Of a DNA stretch of 61,047 nucleotides, positions 44,648-53,770 are shown piece by piece (the first letter of the stretch is position 1; every line of letters starts with the position of its first letter). Origin of the DNA: Betaproteobacteria bacterium (GTDB taxonomy: Bacteria; Pseudomonadota; Gammaproteobacteria; Burkholderiales; SG8-39); contig JAOUIL010000008.1 of assembly GCA_029883975.1 (NCBI GenBank), positions 1-61,047 on the forward strand, given 5' to 3'. The position numbers and the translations under genes are program-made. The notes under the pieces are model-generated. The model saw nothing but the letters and a program-made list of their open reading frames with translations. It was not told the DNA's origin and did not search any database.

Positions 44648-45710
44648 GCGCCAGCTCGCGTTTGCGCACCGCGGAGGGCAACAGGCCGGCCGGGCGGTAG
44701 AGCATGATCAGCACCAGGGCGAAGCCGAAGATCAGCATGCGGATCACTTCCGGCTCGACCAGCATGTGGCCGAAGAGCGCGCGCTGCATCGGCTCCACGG
44801 TCCAGCGCAGGATCTCCGGCACGAAGGACAGCAGCACCGCGCCGAGCACCACGCCCCAGATGTTGCCCATGCCGCCCAGCACCACCATGGACACCACGAG
44901 GATCGACTCCACGAGGATGAAGCTCTCCGGCGAGATGAATCCCTGGATGGCGGAGAACATGCCGCCCGCCACGCCGCCGAAGGTCGCGCCCATGGCGAAG
45001 GCGAGCAGCTTCATGTGCGTGGTGTTGATGCCCATCGCGCGCGCTGCGGTCTCGTCCTCGCGCACCGCCTCCCAAGCGCGGCCGATGCGCGAGTCCTGCA
45101 GCCGCACGTTGAGCGCGAGGATGCCGACCATGACGGCGAGCAGCAGATAGTAGTACTTGATCGGGCCGCTGAAGGTGAGGCCAAGGAAGGTCTCGCTGCG
45201 CGCGAAGCTGAAATCCCCGAGAGAAAACGGGTCGATGCCGGTGACGCCCTGCGGGCCGTTGGTGAGGTTCACCGGACGCGACAGGTTGTTCAGGAAGATG
45301 CGCACGATCTCGCCGAAGCCGAGCGTGACGATGGCGAGGTAGTCCCCGCGCAGCTTGAGCGTCGGCGCGCCGAGCAGCACGCCGAAGAACGCCGCCACCA
45401 GCGCGCCGATCGGCAGGATCGCCCAGAAGGGCAGGTGCAGTCCGAAGTGCGGGCTGGCGAGCAGCGCGTAGGTGTACGCCCCCACCGCGTAGAAGGCGAT
45501 GTAGCCGAGATCGAGCAGCCCGGCGAAGCCCACGACGATGTTCAGGCCGAGCGCGAGCAGCACGTAGAGAATCGCGTAGTTGGTGATGCGCACCCAGGTC
45601 GTGCCGATTTGCGCGAGCGCAAAGGGCAGCACGAGCAGCGTCAGCGCGACCACGGCCACGCCGGCCCAGACCAGGCGCGGACTGTTCTTCGTGTCGAACA
45701 GCGGGTGCAT
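44628..45710 (-). CDS. livM: Branched-chain amino acid ABC transporter permease
   Basis: The product has 360 residues with about nine or ten membrane segments. Signatures are 'LNIVVGFAGLLDLGYIAFYA' and, in the C-terminal half, 'EDETAARAMGINTTHMKLLA', the coupling-helix region that contacts the ATPases. The start lies 4 bases after the livH stop. Confidence 0.95.
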   Translation of the reverse strand: MHPLFDTKNSPRLVWAGVAVVALTLLVLPFALAQIGTTWVRITNYAILYVLLALGLNIVVGFAGLLDLGYIAFYAVGAYTYALLASPHFGLHLPFWAILPIGALVAAFFGVLLGAPTLKLRGDYLAIVTLGFGEIVRIFLNNLSRPVNLTNGPQGVTGIDPFSLGDFSFARSETFLGLTFSGPIKYYYLLLAVMVGILALNVRLQDSRIGRAWEAVREDETAARAMGINTTHMKLLAFAMGATFGGVAGGMFSAIQGFISPESFILVESILVVSMVVLGGMGNIWGVVLGAVLLSFVPEILRWTVEPMQRALFGHMLVEPEVIRMLIFGFALVLIMLYRPAGLLPSAVRKRELARDDDAA

Positions 45711-45714
45711 TCGG

Positions 45715-46701
45715 CTAGGCGCGGTCGCCGACGCGCTCGCCGAGCAGCCCGGAGGGGCGCAGGACCAGCACCAGGATCAGCACGACGAACGCGAACACGT
45801 CCTGGTAGTTCGAGCCGAAGAGGATGAAGTGGCCGTCGGCCCGGCAACGCTCCTCGACCAGCCCGGCAAGCCAGCTGTAGCGGCACATGTCGGTCACGTC
45901 GCCGATGTAGCCCGCACCCAGGGCCTCCACCACGCCGAGCAACACGCCACCGAGCATCGCGCCGGGGATGTTGCCGATGCCGCCCAGCACCGCCGCCGCG
46001 AACGCCTTCAGGCCGAGGATCGAGCCCATCGTGTACTGCGCGATGCCGTAGTACGTGCCGACCATCACGCCGGCCACCGCGGCCAGCCCGGCGCCGATGA
46101 CGAACGTCGCGGCGATGACGCGGTTCACATCCACCCCCATCAGGCCCGCCACCTGGGGATTCTGCGCGGTGGCGCGCATCGCGGTACCCAGGCGCGTGCG
46201 ATAGACGAGGAAGGCCAGCCCGCCCATGATCGCCACACACAGCAGCACGATGGCGACCTGCACGTTGGTGATCGCCGCACCCCCCACGGTATAGGTCTCG
46301 GCGCGGATGATCTGCGGGAAGGCCATCACGTTGCGGCTCCAGACGAGCAGCGCCAGGTGCTGCAGGATGATGGACACGCCGATCGCCGTGATGAGCGGCG
46401 CAAGCCGCGGCGCGCGGCGCAGCGGCCGATAGGCGAGCCGCTCCATGCCGTAGCCGACGAGCATGCAGACCGGCACCGCGCAGGCGACGCCGGTCAGCAC
46501 GACGAGCAGCGGTGGCATGGCGGTGCCGGCGAGCACCGTGATCACCGAGAAGGCCACCATGGCGCCGATCATCACCACTTCGCCGTGCGCGAAGTTGATG
46601 AGCTGGATGATGCCGTAGACCATCGTGTAGCCGAGCGCGACGATGGCGTACACGCTGCCCAGCGTGAGCCCGTTCACCACCTGCTGCAGGAAGATGTCCA
46701 T
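45715..46701 (-). CDS. livH: Branched-chain amino acid ABC transporter permease
   Basis: The product has 328 residues with about eight membrane segments. 'QQVVNGLTLGSVYAIVALGY' starts the protein as usual, and 'ATAQNPQVAGLMGVDVNRVI' is the EAA-like coupling loop. It partners LivM. It follows livJ after a terminator-like hairpin. Confidence 0.95.
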   Translation of the reverse strand: MDIFLQQVVNGLTLGSVYAIVALGYTMVYGIIQLINFAHGEVVMIGAMVAFSVITVLAGTAMPPLLVVLTGVACAVPVCMLVGYGMERLAYRPLRRAPRLAPLITAIGVSIILQHLALLVWSRNVMAFPQIIRAETYTVGGAAITNVQVAIVLLCVAIMGGLAFLVYRTRLGTAMRATAQNPQVAGLMGVDVNRVIAATFVIGAGLAAVAGVMVGTYYGIAQYTMGSILGLKAFAAAVLGGIGNIPGAMLGGVLLGVVEALGAGYIGDVTDMCRYSWLAGLVEERCRADGHFILFGSNYQDVFAFVVLILVLVLRPSGLLGERVGDRA

Positions 46702-46720
46702 GCGCGGGCTAGCCTAGCAG

Positions 46721-46748
46721 AAACGAAAACGGCACCCGCAGGTGCCGT
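46721..46748 (-). terminator. Terminator/attenuator between livJ and livH
   Basis: On the minus strand the stem ACGGCACC / GGTGCCGT (46748-46729, 4-base loop) is followed by TTTCGTTT. It would lower read-through from livJ into livHMGF, so the binding protein is made in excess. Confidence 0.75.
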
Positions 46749-46770
46749 TGTCACTGCGCCCGCACAGGGT

Positions 46771-47943
46771 CTAGCCGCCGGCTGCCTTCATGAAGTCCGC
46801 GAAGGACTGCGTCGTGCCGCCCTTCACGACCGCTAGCGGCTCGACCTTGCCGCCCTTCATGGTGAAGATCGTGATCTCGGCGTCCTTGCGGTCGCCTTTG
46901 GCGTCGAACTCGATGCGGCCGGAGGCGCCGTTATGCACGCGCTTTTCCAGCACCGGCAGGTACTTCGCCGGCTCGGTCGAGTCGGCCTGCTTCATCGCCT
47001 CGATGATCAGATTCGCCGCATCGTAGGTGAACGGCGCGTAGAGGATCGGATCGGCGTTGAAGCGCTTCTTGTAGGCTTCGAGGAACGCCTTGGTGGCCGC
47101 CTGCGGCGGGATGCCGGCCTGCGAGCACAACAGCCCCTCGGCAGCGGCGCCCGCGAGCTCGCTCATCTTGTCGGTGCACGCGCCGTCGCCAAACGCGAAC
47201 ACCGCCTTGACGTCGAGCTCGCGCGCCTGCTTGATGAGCGGACCGCCGGTCGCGTCCATGCCGCCGTAGAAGATCGCGTCCGGGGTGCGCCCCTTCAGCT
47301 TGGTCAGCACGGCCTTCCAGTCGGTGGTCTTGTCCGTGCCCTTCTCGCGCGGCAACACGTCGACGCCGGCGGCCTTGAGCGTCTTCTCGACCTCGTTGGC
47401 CAGGCCCTCGCCATAGGCAGTCGCGTCGTCGATCACCGCCACCAGCTTGGGCTTGTTCTGCGAAGCGAGATAGTTCGCCACGCTGGGACCCTGCTGGTCG
47501 TCGCGCGCGACGACGCGGAAGATGCCCTTGAAGCCCTGCTCGGTGAGCTTGGGATTGGTGGCCGAGCCGGTGATCATCGGAATGCCGGCGTCCTTGTACA
47601 GCGCCGAGGCCGGGATGGTCACGCCCGAGTTCAGGTGGCCGACCACGCCGGCGACCTTGGCGTCGACCATCTTCTGCGCGACCGTGGTGCCGACCTTCGG
47701 ATCGGCCTGGTCGTCTTCGGCGAGCAGCGTGAACTTCACTTCCTTGCCGCCGATCTTGAGCTTGGCCTCGTTCGCCTGCTCGATGGCGAGCCGCGCGCCG
47801 TTCTCGTTGTCCTTGCCGAGGTGCGCGATGCCGCCGGTGAGCGGCGCCGCGTGGCCGATCTTGATGTCGGGCGATTCCTTGCTGCAACCGGCGAGCGCGA
47901 CTGCCGCCCCTGCCGCCACTACGATGAGACTGATCCTGCGCAT
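46771..47943 (-). CDS. livJ: Branched-chain amino acid ABC transporter substrate-binding lipoprotein
   Basis: The product has 390 residues from ATG 47943. The N-terminus 'MRRISLIVVAAGAAVALAGC' has a lipobox, so this version is lipid-anchored rather than free. The type I periplasmic-binding fold starts 'IKIGHAAPLTGGIAHLGKDN' and continues with 'VAGVVGHLNSGVTIPASALY' and 'FSDGACTDKM'-like ligand regions. It heads the liv operon and lies 17 bases after a cytochrome c gene. Confidence 0.94.
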   Translation of the reverse strand: MRRISLIVVAAGAAVALAGCSKESPDIKIGHAAPLTGGIAHLGKDNENGARLAIEQANEAKLKIGGKEVKFTLLAEDDQADPKVGTTVAQKMVDAKVAGVVGHLNSGVTIPASALYKDAGIPMITGSATNPKLTEQGFKGIFRVVARDDQQGPSVANYLASQNKPKLVAVIDDATAYGEGLANEVEKTLKAAGVDVLPREKGTDKTTDWKAVLTKLKGRTPDAIFYGGMDATGGPLIKQARELDVKAVFAFGDGACTDKMSELAGAAAEGLLCSQAGIPPQAATKAFLEAYKKRFNADPILYAPFTYDAANLIIEAMKQADSTEPAKYLPVLEKRVHNGASGRIEFDAKGDRKDAEITIFTMKGGKVEPLAVVKGGTTQSFADFMKAAGG

Positions 47944-47960
47944 GTTTCCTCCCGGGGACG

Positions 47961-48272
47961 CTACTTGATGGAAAGGGTCCACTTCACCAGCGCCTGCAGA
48001 TCCGCGTCGGGCACGGTCGGGTTCGGGGGCATCGGCACCTGACCCCAGACGCCCGTGCCGCCTTTCTTCACTTTCTCGGCGAGCTTCGCCTCGATGCCTT
48101 TCTGCCCGGCGTACTTCTTCGCCACGTCGGCGTACGTCGGGCCGACGGTCTTGGCGCCCTTGATGGCGTGGCAGGCCGTGCAGTTGTACTTCTTGGCGAG
48201 CGCTTCGCTCGCCTGCGCCGGCGCGGCGACGGCAAGTGCCAGCGCGGCGGCGGAGATTGCTGCGAATATCAT
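47961..48272 (-). CDS. Cytochrome c, class I (c5/c551-like)
   Basis: The product has 103 residues with a signal peptide (to about AQASE). One haem motif, CTACH (31-35), is present, and the sixth-ligand Met is in 'VWGQVPMPPNP' (about residue 80). 'GPTYADVAKKYAGQ' matches small soluble cytochromes c551/c5. It shuttles electrons in the periplasm. It lies only 17 bases before livJ, so both may share a transcript. Confidence 0.92.
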   Translation of the reverse strand: MIFAAISAAALALAVAAPAQASEALAKKYNCTACHAIKGAKTVGPTYADVAKKYAGQKGIEAKLAEKVKKGGTGVWGQVPMPPNPTVPDADLQALVKWTLSIK

Positions 48273-48346
48273 GAAGCTCCCCTTGGAAATCGGGCCGCCA
48301 TGCTACCGCAACGCGGCCCGGCCGAGAAGGACGCGGCGCGCTTCAT

Positions 48347-49276
48347 TCACCGAGCGCGCTCGATGTGCGCCAGCGTATCGCGGTAGGCCGCCAAGCGCGG
48401 GCCGCCCAGCGCCACGGCTTGCCGGGCCGCGCCCAGTGCTTCGTCGCGGCGCCCGAGATCGCTCAGCGCCTGCGCAAGGTTGTTCCAGGCGTCCGCTGAC
48501 GCGGGCGCAAGCTGCGTCGCCCGGCGATACGAGGCTGCCGCGCCGGACAGGTCGTGCCGTGCATAGCGCGCGTTGCCCAGTCCTAGTGCGGCGAGCGCGC
48601 TCCCGGGCCAGCGGGCAAGCGCAGCTTCGTATGCCTGCTCGGCGGCGACGGGATGCAAGCGCTCCAGTGACGCGACGGCAGACAGAAAGCCGCGCTCGCT
48701 GGCCGTCACCGGCAGCCGCCCCGGGGGCAATGCGACCATCGCCCAGCCGCCGCCGCGCGTCCAGGTACGCTCGAACGTGTCCAGCGACATCGCGAGCCGC
48801 TCCGTCACCCCGGAGCGCAAGATGATCCGCCGCGCGCCGAGGTCATAACCGATCGCCACCGCGTAATGCCATTGCGGCGCCCAATCGAGCGCGAGGTTCT
48901 GCAGCACCAGCACGGGCGTCCCGGACGCGATCTCGCGCAGCAGTGCCTCGAGGCGCGGCTCGAGCACGTAGGCCACGAGCGCGTGACGCCGCGTCGCCGC
49001 CAGGAGCTCCGGCTGCAACGAGCCCTGGCGAGCGGGGAGGTAGACCTGCGGAACCAGGGATTCCGGCGTCGCGTCGCGTCCCGCATGGTTGAGCAGCGCG
49101 GCGAGCGATGCCGGCCCGCACTGGTAATCCTCTTGCGGATAGAACGGCGTCGCGGCGACCTCCGCCGAGGCCGCGAGATCCGGCGGCAGCTGCTCCAGCA
49201 GCCCCGCCACCTGCGGGGCCGCGCATCCCGAGACGAGCGCCGCCAGCAGGACCGCCCAGGCGGCGGCGCGGCGCAC
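48347..49276 (-). CDS. PA2778-family C39-like cysteine peptidase lipoprotein with TPRs
   Basis: The product has 309 residues from GTG 49276. The lipobox is LVSGC (Cys18). The peptidase domain has the nucleophile in 'EDYQCGPASLAALL' (Cys53) and the His in 'PQWHYAVAIGYD' (His138), the papain-like C39 layout. From about 190 three TPR-type hairpins follow, e.g. 'SALAALGLGNARYARHDLSG' and 'ADAWNNLAQALSDLGRRDEA'. The family is conserved in proteobacteria and uncharacterised. It is encoded 6 bases after the PA2779-type gene. Confidence 0.9.
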   Translation of the reverse strand: MRRAAAWAVLLAALVSGCAAPQVAGLLEQLPPDLAASAEVAATPFYPQEDYQCGPASLAALLNHAGRDATPESLVPQVYLPARQGSLQPELLAATRRHALVAYVLEPRLEALLREIASGTPVLVLQNLALDWAPQWHYAVAIGYDLGARRIILRSGVTERLAMSLDTFERTWTRGGGWAMVALPPGRLPVTASERGFLSAVASLERLHPVAAEQAYEAALARWPGSALAALGLGNARYARHDLSGAAASYRRATQLAPASADAWNNLAQALSDLGRRDEALGAARQAVALGGPRLAAYRDTLAHIERAR

Positions 49277-49282
49277 GGCGCG

Positions 49283-49666
49283 CTATTTCGCCGAGCGCGT
49301 GAAGGGGAAGATCTTCGTGTAGCCCATGATGTCGGTGAGCAGCAAAACCAGGAAGACGATCAGGGCCACCGTGAGAAAGTCCGAGCCACCGGCGGGCGCC
49401 GCGTCGATCTCGGCCACCAGCCTTGCGGCCTCCTCGTCGGAAAGCGCCGCAACGCGCGCCCGCGCGTCCGCGGGCTCGACGCCGAGCGCCTGCAGCTGGA
49501 CGCGCAGCTCATCGCGCTCCAGCAGGGCCGCGAGGCGCGCGCGCTCCGCGCCCGCAATGACGGTTTCAGTGCCTACAATGCCGGCGAGCGCGGGCAGGGG
49601 TGCGGACAGTGCGCCCATGCAAACGATCAGCAGGCCAGCGACCATGCGACGAAGCTTGGTTGTCAT
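49283..49666 (-). CDS. PA2779-family small membrane protein
   Basis: The product has 127 residues. A signal peptide (to about PALAG) precedes a short helical periplasmic domain 'ERARLAALLERDELRVQLQA', a Gly-Gly (93-94) directly before a single C-terminal membrane segment (about 97-114), and a short tail KIFPFTRSAK. The family pairs with the PA2778-type peptidase. The GG-plus-membrane-segment layout makes it a candidate substrate of that peptidase (inference). Confidence 0.88.
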   Translation of the reverse strand: MTTKLRRMVAGLLIVCMGALSAPLPALAGIVGTETVIAGAERARLAALLERDELRVQLQALGVEPADARARVAALSDEEAARLVAEIDAAPAGGSDFLTVALIVFLVLLLTDIMGYTKIFPFTRSAK

Positions 49667-49759
49667 TGTTCAATGCTCCTTTTCGGACTGGGATCGAAAA
49701 AAGCCTAGTCTGCATGCCACGACAGCGTCAATAGCTGGTTGTCGGCGAGGAACGACACC

Positions 49760-50293
49760 GTGAGCGCGGACGAGATTCTGGATTTCTGGTTCGACGGGCA
49801 CGCCGGGGATTGGTTCGCCAAGAACCCGGCCTTCGATGCGGAGATCCGCGCCCGCTTTGTCGGGCTGTACGAGGATGCGGCGGCCGGAAGGCTCGCGCAC
49901 TGGGCGGACGATCCGCGCAGTTGCCTCGCGCTGGTCCTCTTGCTCGACCAGTTCCCGCGCAACATGTTTCGCGGCGAGGCGCGCGCCTTCGCCACCGACG
50001 CGCCGGCGCGCGCGGCCGCGCGCATCATCCTCGAGCGCGGGTGGGACATGGGCATGACGCGAAGCGAGCGGCTTTTCGCCTACCTGCCCTTCGAGCACAG
50101 CGAATCGCTGGAGGACCAGATCCTGTCCTGCGAGCTGATGAGCGAATTCGACGCGGAGCAGCGCCGGTACGCGGAGAGCCACCGGGACATCATCGAGCGC
50201 TTCGGCAGGTTCCCGCACCGCAACGCCCTCCTCGGCCGCGAAAGCACCAAGGACGAGATCGAGTTTCTCAAGCAGCCGGGCTCAGGTTTCTGA
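49760..50293 (+). CDS. DUF924 family protein
   Basis: The product has 177 residues from GTG 49760, with GAGGAA 7 bases upstream. It begins '[20 protein letters not shown]' and continues '[20 protein letters not shown]', '[15 protein letters not shown]' and '[20 protein letters not shown]', the conserved DUF924 blocks. The fold is an all-helical TPR-like one; function is unknown. The His and Asp residues are well conserved in the family, which hints at a catalytic or binding role. It is convergent with ilvD, overlapping by 12 bases. Confidence 0.93.
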   Translation: MSADEILDFWFDGHAGDWFAKNPAFDAEIRARFVGLYEDAAAGRLAHWADDPRSCLALVLLLDQFPRNMFRGEARAFATDAPARAAARIILERGWDMGMTRSERLFAYLPFEHSESLEDQILSCELMSEFDAEQRRYAESHRDIIERFGRFPHRNALLGRESTKDEIEFLKQPGSGF

Positions 50294-51964
50294 GTCGGTA
50301 ATCGCGCCGCGCGACGCGGTGGACACCAGCTTCATGTACTTTGCCAGCAGGCCGCGGGTGTAGCGTGCCTTCGGCGCCTTCCACTTCTTGCGGCGCGCGG
50401 CCAGCTCCTTCCCGGGTACATTGAGCTGGATGAGGCGCTTTTTCGCGTCGATGGTGATCGAGTCGCCTTCCTTCACCAGCGCGATGGTGCCGCCGACGTA
50501 GGCTTCGGGTGCCACGTGGCCGACCACCATGCCCCAGGTCCCACCAGAAAAACGCCCATCGGTCAGCAGGCCGACTGACTCCCCCAATCCTTGCCCGATC
50601 AACGCAGAAGTGGGCGCTAACATCTCTTGCATGCCCGGGCCGCCCTTGGGACCCTCGTAACGGATCACGACGACGTTCCCGGGCTTGATGCGCTTGGCCA
50701 TGATGGCCTGCATGCAGGCGTGCTCGGAATCGAACACGCGGGCCGGCCCGGTGATCACGGGGTTCTTGAGGCCGGTGATCTTGGCGACGCAGCCTTCCGG
50801 AGCGAGGTTGCCTTTGAGTATCGCGAGGTGGCCCTGCCGGTAGAGCGGGTTGGCCCACGGACGGATGACGTCCTGGTCGGCGCGCGGCTCTGCCGGCACG
50901 TCTTTCAGCATCTCGGCCATCGTCTTGCCGTGGATCGTCATGCACTCGCCGTGCAGCACGCCGTTGGCGAGCAGGATCTTGAGTACCTGCGGCACGCCGC
51001 CCGCGCGGTGGAAGTCCACCGCAACGTACTTGCCGGAGGGCTTGAGATCGCACAGCACCGGGACCTTGCGGCGCACGCGCTCGAAGTCGTCGATGGTCCA
51101 CTTCACGCCCGCGGCCGAGGCGATCGCCAGGTAGTGCAGCACGGCGTTGGTCGAGCCGCCGGTCGCCATGACCAGCGCCACCGCGTTCTCGATCGACTTG
51201 CGCGTGATGATGTCGCGCGGACGCAGGTTCCTGTGCACCGCCTCGACCAGCACCCTGGCTGACTCGGCGGCGCTGTCTGCCTTCTCCGCATCGGGCGAGG
51301 CCATCTGCGAGGAGCCGAGCAGGCTCATGCCGAGCGCCTCGAACGACGAGCTCATGGTGTTCGCCGTGTACATGCCGCCGCACGCGCCCACCGACGGGCA
51401 GGCGTTCTTTTCGATGCCGACGAAGTCCTCTTCGTTCATGCGCCCGGCGCTGAACGCGCCCACCGCTTCGAAGGCGGAGACGATCGTCAGGTCCTGGCCC
51501 TTCCACTTGCCTGGCTTGATGGTGCCCGCGTAGACGTAGATGCCCGGCACGTTCATGCGCGCGAGCGCCATCATGCCGCCCGGCATGTTCTTGTCGCAGC
51601 CGCCCACCACCAGCGCGCCGTCCATCGCCTGGCCGTTGACGGAGGTTTCGATCGCGTCGGCGATCACTTCGCGCGAGACGAGCGAGTACTTCATCGCTTC
51701 CGTGCCCATGCCGATGCCGTCGGTGATCGTCGGCACGCCGAACACCTGCGGCTTCGCGCCGGCGGACTCGAGCGCCACCATCGCGCGGTCCACCAGCGGC
51801 TGGATGCCCGCGTTGCACGGATTCATGGTCGAGTGCCCGTTGGCCACGCCGATGATCGGCTTGTCGAAGTCGCCATCCTTGAAGCCCACCGCGCGCAGCA
51901 TCGCGCGGTTGGGCGAGCGGGCCACGCCCTGGGTGATGAGCTTGGAGCGGCGGTTGTCGGCCAT
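50282..51964 (-). CDS. ilvD: Dihydroxy-acid dehydratase
   Basis: The product has 560 residues. ATG 51964 has GGGAGG about 8-9 bases upstream. Fe-S cysteines are in '[10 protein letters not shown]' and '[17 protein letters not shown]'; the C-terminal half has '[20 protein letters not shown]'. It performs the third step of valine/isoleucine synthesis. The promoter region is shared with lgt. Confidence 0.96.
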   Translation of the reverse strand: MADNRRSKLITQGVARSPNRAMLRAVGFKDGDFDKPIIGVANGHSTMNPCNAGIQPLVDRAMVALESAGAKPQVFGVPTITDGIGMGTEAMKYSLVSREVIADAIETSVNGQAMDGALVVGGCDKNMPGGMMALARMNVPGIYVYAGTIKPGKWKGQDLTIVSAFEAVGAFSAGRMNEEDFVGIEKNACPSVGACGGMYTANTMSSSFEALGMSLLGSSQMASPDAEKADSAAESARVLVEAVHRNLRPRDIITRKSIENAVALVMATGGSTNAVLHYLAIASAAGVKWTIDDFERVRRKVPVLCDLKPSGKYVAVDFHRAGGVPQVLKILLANGVLHGECMTIHGKTMAEMLKDVPAEPRADQDVIRPWANPLYRQGHLAILKGNLAPEGCVAKITGLKNPVITGPARVFDSEHACMQAIMAKRIKPGNVVVIRYEGPKGGPGMQEMLAPTSALIGQGLGESVGLLTDGRFSGGTWGMVVGHVAPEAYVGGTIALVKEGDSITIDAKKRLIQLNVPGKELAARRKKWKAPKARYTRGLLAKYMKLVSTASRGAITDSET

Positions 51965-51980
51965 GCGGCAGGTCCTCCCA

Positions 51981-51998
51981 GTAGAATCGAAATTCTAC
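51981..51998. promoter_or_regulatory. Symmetric bidirectional -10 element between ilvD and lgt
   Basis: A perfect inverted repeat, GTAGAAT-CGAA-ATTCTAC, presents TAGAAT on both strands. On the plus strand it is 12 bases before the lgt GTG; on the minus strand it is 27 bases before the ilvD ATG. It may act as two -10 boxes or as an operator. Confidence 0.5.
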
Positions 51999-51999
51999 C

Positions 52000-52776
52000 G
52001 TGCTGGTCCACCCACAATTCGACCCGGTCGCGATACAGATCGGCCCGCTCGCCATCCGCTGGTACGGGCTCATGTACCTCGCCGCCTTCGGCTTCCTGTG
52101 GTGGCTCGGGCGCAAGCGCATTGCACAGGGCCTTGCGCCCATCACGCGCGAGCAGTTCGACGACCTGGTGTTCTACGGCGTGCTCGGCACCATACTCGGC
52201 GGCCGCCTGGGCTACGTACTGTTCTACAAGCCCGCGTACTACCTCGCCCACCCGCTCGAGGTCTTCGCCGTCTGGCAAGGCGGCATGGCCTTTCACGGCG
52301 GCTTCCTCGGCGTGCTCGCGGCCGCCGCGCTGTACGCTTGGCGCCATCGCATCGATTGGTGGCGGCTGATGGACTTCGTCGCGCCTTGCGTGCCGACCGG
52401 CCTTGCCGCGGGGCGCCTGGGCAATTTCATCAACGGCGAGCTTTGGGGACGGCCGACCGACCTGCCCTGGGGCATGGTGTTTCGCGGCGCGGGCGCGCTG
52501 CCGCGCCATCCTTCGCAGCTCTACCAGTTCGCGCTCGAGGGCGTGCTGCTCTTCGTGCTGCTCTGGTGGTACTCCTCCAGGCCGCGCGCGCGCGGCGCCG
52601 TGTCGGCGATGTTCCTGATCGGCTACGGGGCGTTCCGCTTCATCGCCGAATTCGCGCGCGAGCCCGACGATTTCCTCGGCCTGCTGGCGCTCGGCCTGTC
52701 GATGGGCCAGTGGCTCAGCCTGCCGATGATCCTGGCGGGAATTCTGCTGTACGCGTGGAGTCAAAGGGCGGCATGA
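52000..52776 (+). CDS. lgt: Prolipoprotein diacylglyceryl transferase
   Basis: The product has 258 residues from GTG 52000. It has seven membrane segments. '[14 protein letters not shown]' contains the conserved His, and the Lgt signature '[16 protein letters not shown]' contains the essential Arg. It attaches diacylglycerol to lipoprotein cysteines in the inner membrane. No ribosome site is visible before the start. It overlaps the next gene by 4 bases. Confidence 0.97.
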   Translation: MLVHPQFDPVAIQIGPLAIRWYGLMYLAAFGFLWWLGRKRIAQGLAPITREQFDDLVFYGVLGTILGGRLGYVLFYKPAYYLAHPLEVFAVWQGGMAFHGGFLGVLAAAALYAWRHRIDWWRLMDFVAPCVPTGLAAGRLGNFINGELWGRPTDLPWGMVFRGAGALPRHPSQLYQFALEGVLLFVLLWWYSSRPRARGAVSAMFLIGYGAFRFIAEFAREPDDFLGLLALGLSMGQWLSLPMILAGILLYAWSQRAA

Positions 52777-53318
52777 GATGGCTGCTGCTCATCCTGGCGC
52801 TCGTCCTCTCCCCCGCGCGCGCCGACGAGGCGCTGTGGCCCGCGCTGCGCGGTGGAGGGCACGTGCTGTTGATCCGTCACGCCCAGACGGATCCGGGGGT
52901 CGGCGATCCGCCCGGCTTCCGCCTGGAGGAGTGCGCGACACAGCGCAATCTTTCCGCAGAGGGGCGCGCGCAGGCACGCGCGCTCGGCGCGGTGCTGCGC
53001 GCGCGCCAAGTGCCGCTCGGCGAGGTGCTCTCCAGCCCCTGGTGCCGGTGCGTGGAGACGGCCGAGCTGGCCTTCGGCCGCGCGCAGACCTGGGATGCGC
53101 TGTCCAATCTGCACGGCCGCCCACAGAACGCCGCCGAGCAGGTGCGCGCCATGCGCCCGCGCATCGCCGCGCACCGCGGCGCAGACAATCTGGTGCTGGT
53201 CTCGCACGGCTCGACCGCCGGCGCACTCACTGGCGAATACCCCGCCATGGGCGAGGTGCTGGTGTTGAAACCGCAGCCGCCGGGCTTCCGCGTCGTCGGT
53301 AGAATCTCTCTGCCGTGA
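52773..53318 (+). CDS. Histidine phosphatase family protein, exported
   Basis: The product has 181 residues. ATG 52773 overlaps the lgt stop by 4 bases. A signal peptide ([17 protein letters not shown]) precedes the phosphatase fold with '[11 protein letters not shown]' (catalytic His about residue 36) and '[20 protein letters not shown]' (second His). The layout fits small periplasmic branch-2-like phosphatases; the substrate is unknown. It is coupled to the following thioredoxin-like gene by a 4-base overlap. Confidence 0.88.
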   Translation: MRWLLLILALVLSPARADEALWPALRGGGHVLLIRHAQTDPGVGDPPGFRLEECATQRNLSAEGRAQARALGAVLRARQVPLGEVLSSPWCRCVETAELAFGRAQTWDALSNLHGRPQNAAEQVRAMRPRIAAHRGADNLVLVSHGSTAGALTGEYPAMGEVLVLKPQPPGFRVVGRISLP

Positions 53319-53770
53319 GAATCCTCGTTGCCCTGGCCCTCGCCTGTGCCGGCCTGGCCGCGCACGCGCAGACCAGCGAAGTTCCGGACTGGTTCGCCGA
53401 GTCCTTCCTCGAGTTTCCGCAGGACGTGAAGGAGGCGGCGCGCGACGGCAAGCGCCTGATGCTCTACTTCTGGCAGGACGGCTGCTCTTCGTGCCGGAGA
53501 ATGAAGGAGACCACGTTCGCCGATCGCGCGATCGTGGAAGAAACGCGCAGGCACTTCGTCCCCGTGGCGCTCAACGTCTATGGCGAGCGCGAAGCACAGT
53601 GGACCGACGGGCGCACGATGCGTGAGAAGGCGCTGGCGCGCGAGCTGAACATCCGCGGCACGCCGACGCTGCTCTTCCTGGACGAGAAGGGCGCGGTCGT
53701 CGTGCGCCAGGTTGGCTATCTGCCGCCGGAGCGCTTTATCGCCACGCTCGGCGAGGCGAAGCGCCGCTAG
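53315..53770 (+). CDS. Thioredoxin-fold periplasmic protein
   Basis: The product has 151 residues from GTG 53315, with TAGAAT 9 bases before it. A signal peptide (to about AHAQT) precedes 'LMLYFWQDGCSSCRRMKETT', the thioredoxin CxxC (GCSSC) on a SoxW/DUF255-like scaffold, and 'NIRGTPTLLFLDEKGAV' with the cis-Pro. It probably reduces or isomerises disulfides in the periplasm and may receive electrons from DsbD encoded elsewhere in this window (inference). Confidence 0.9.
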   Translation: MRILVALALACAGLAAHAQTSEVPDWFAESFLEFPQDVKEAARDGKRLMLYFWQDGCSSCRRMKETTFADRAIVEETRRHFVPVALNVYGEREAQWTDGRTMREKALARELNIRGTPTLLFLDEKGAVVVRQVGYLPPERFIATLGEAKRR

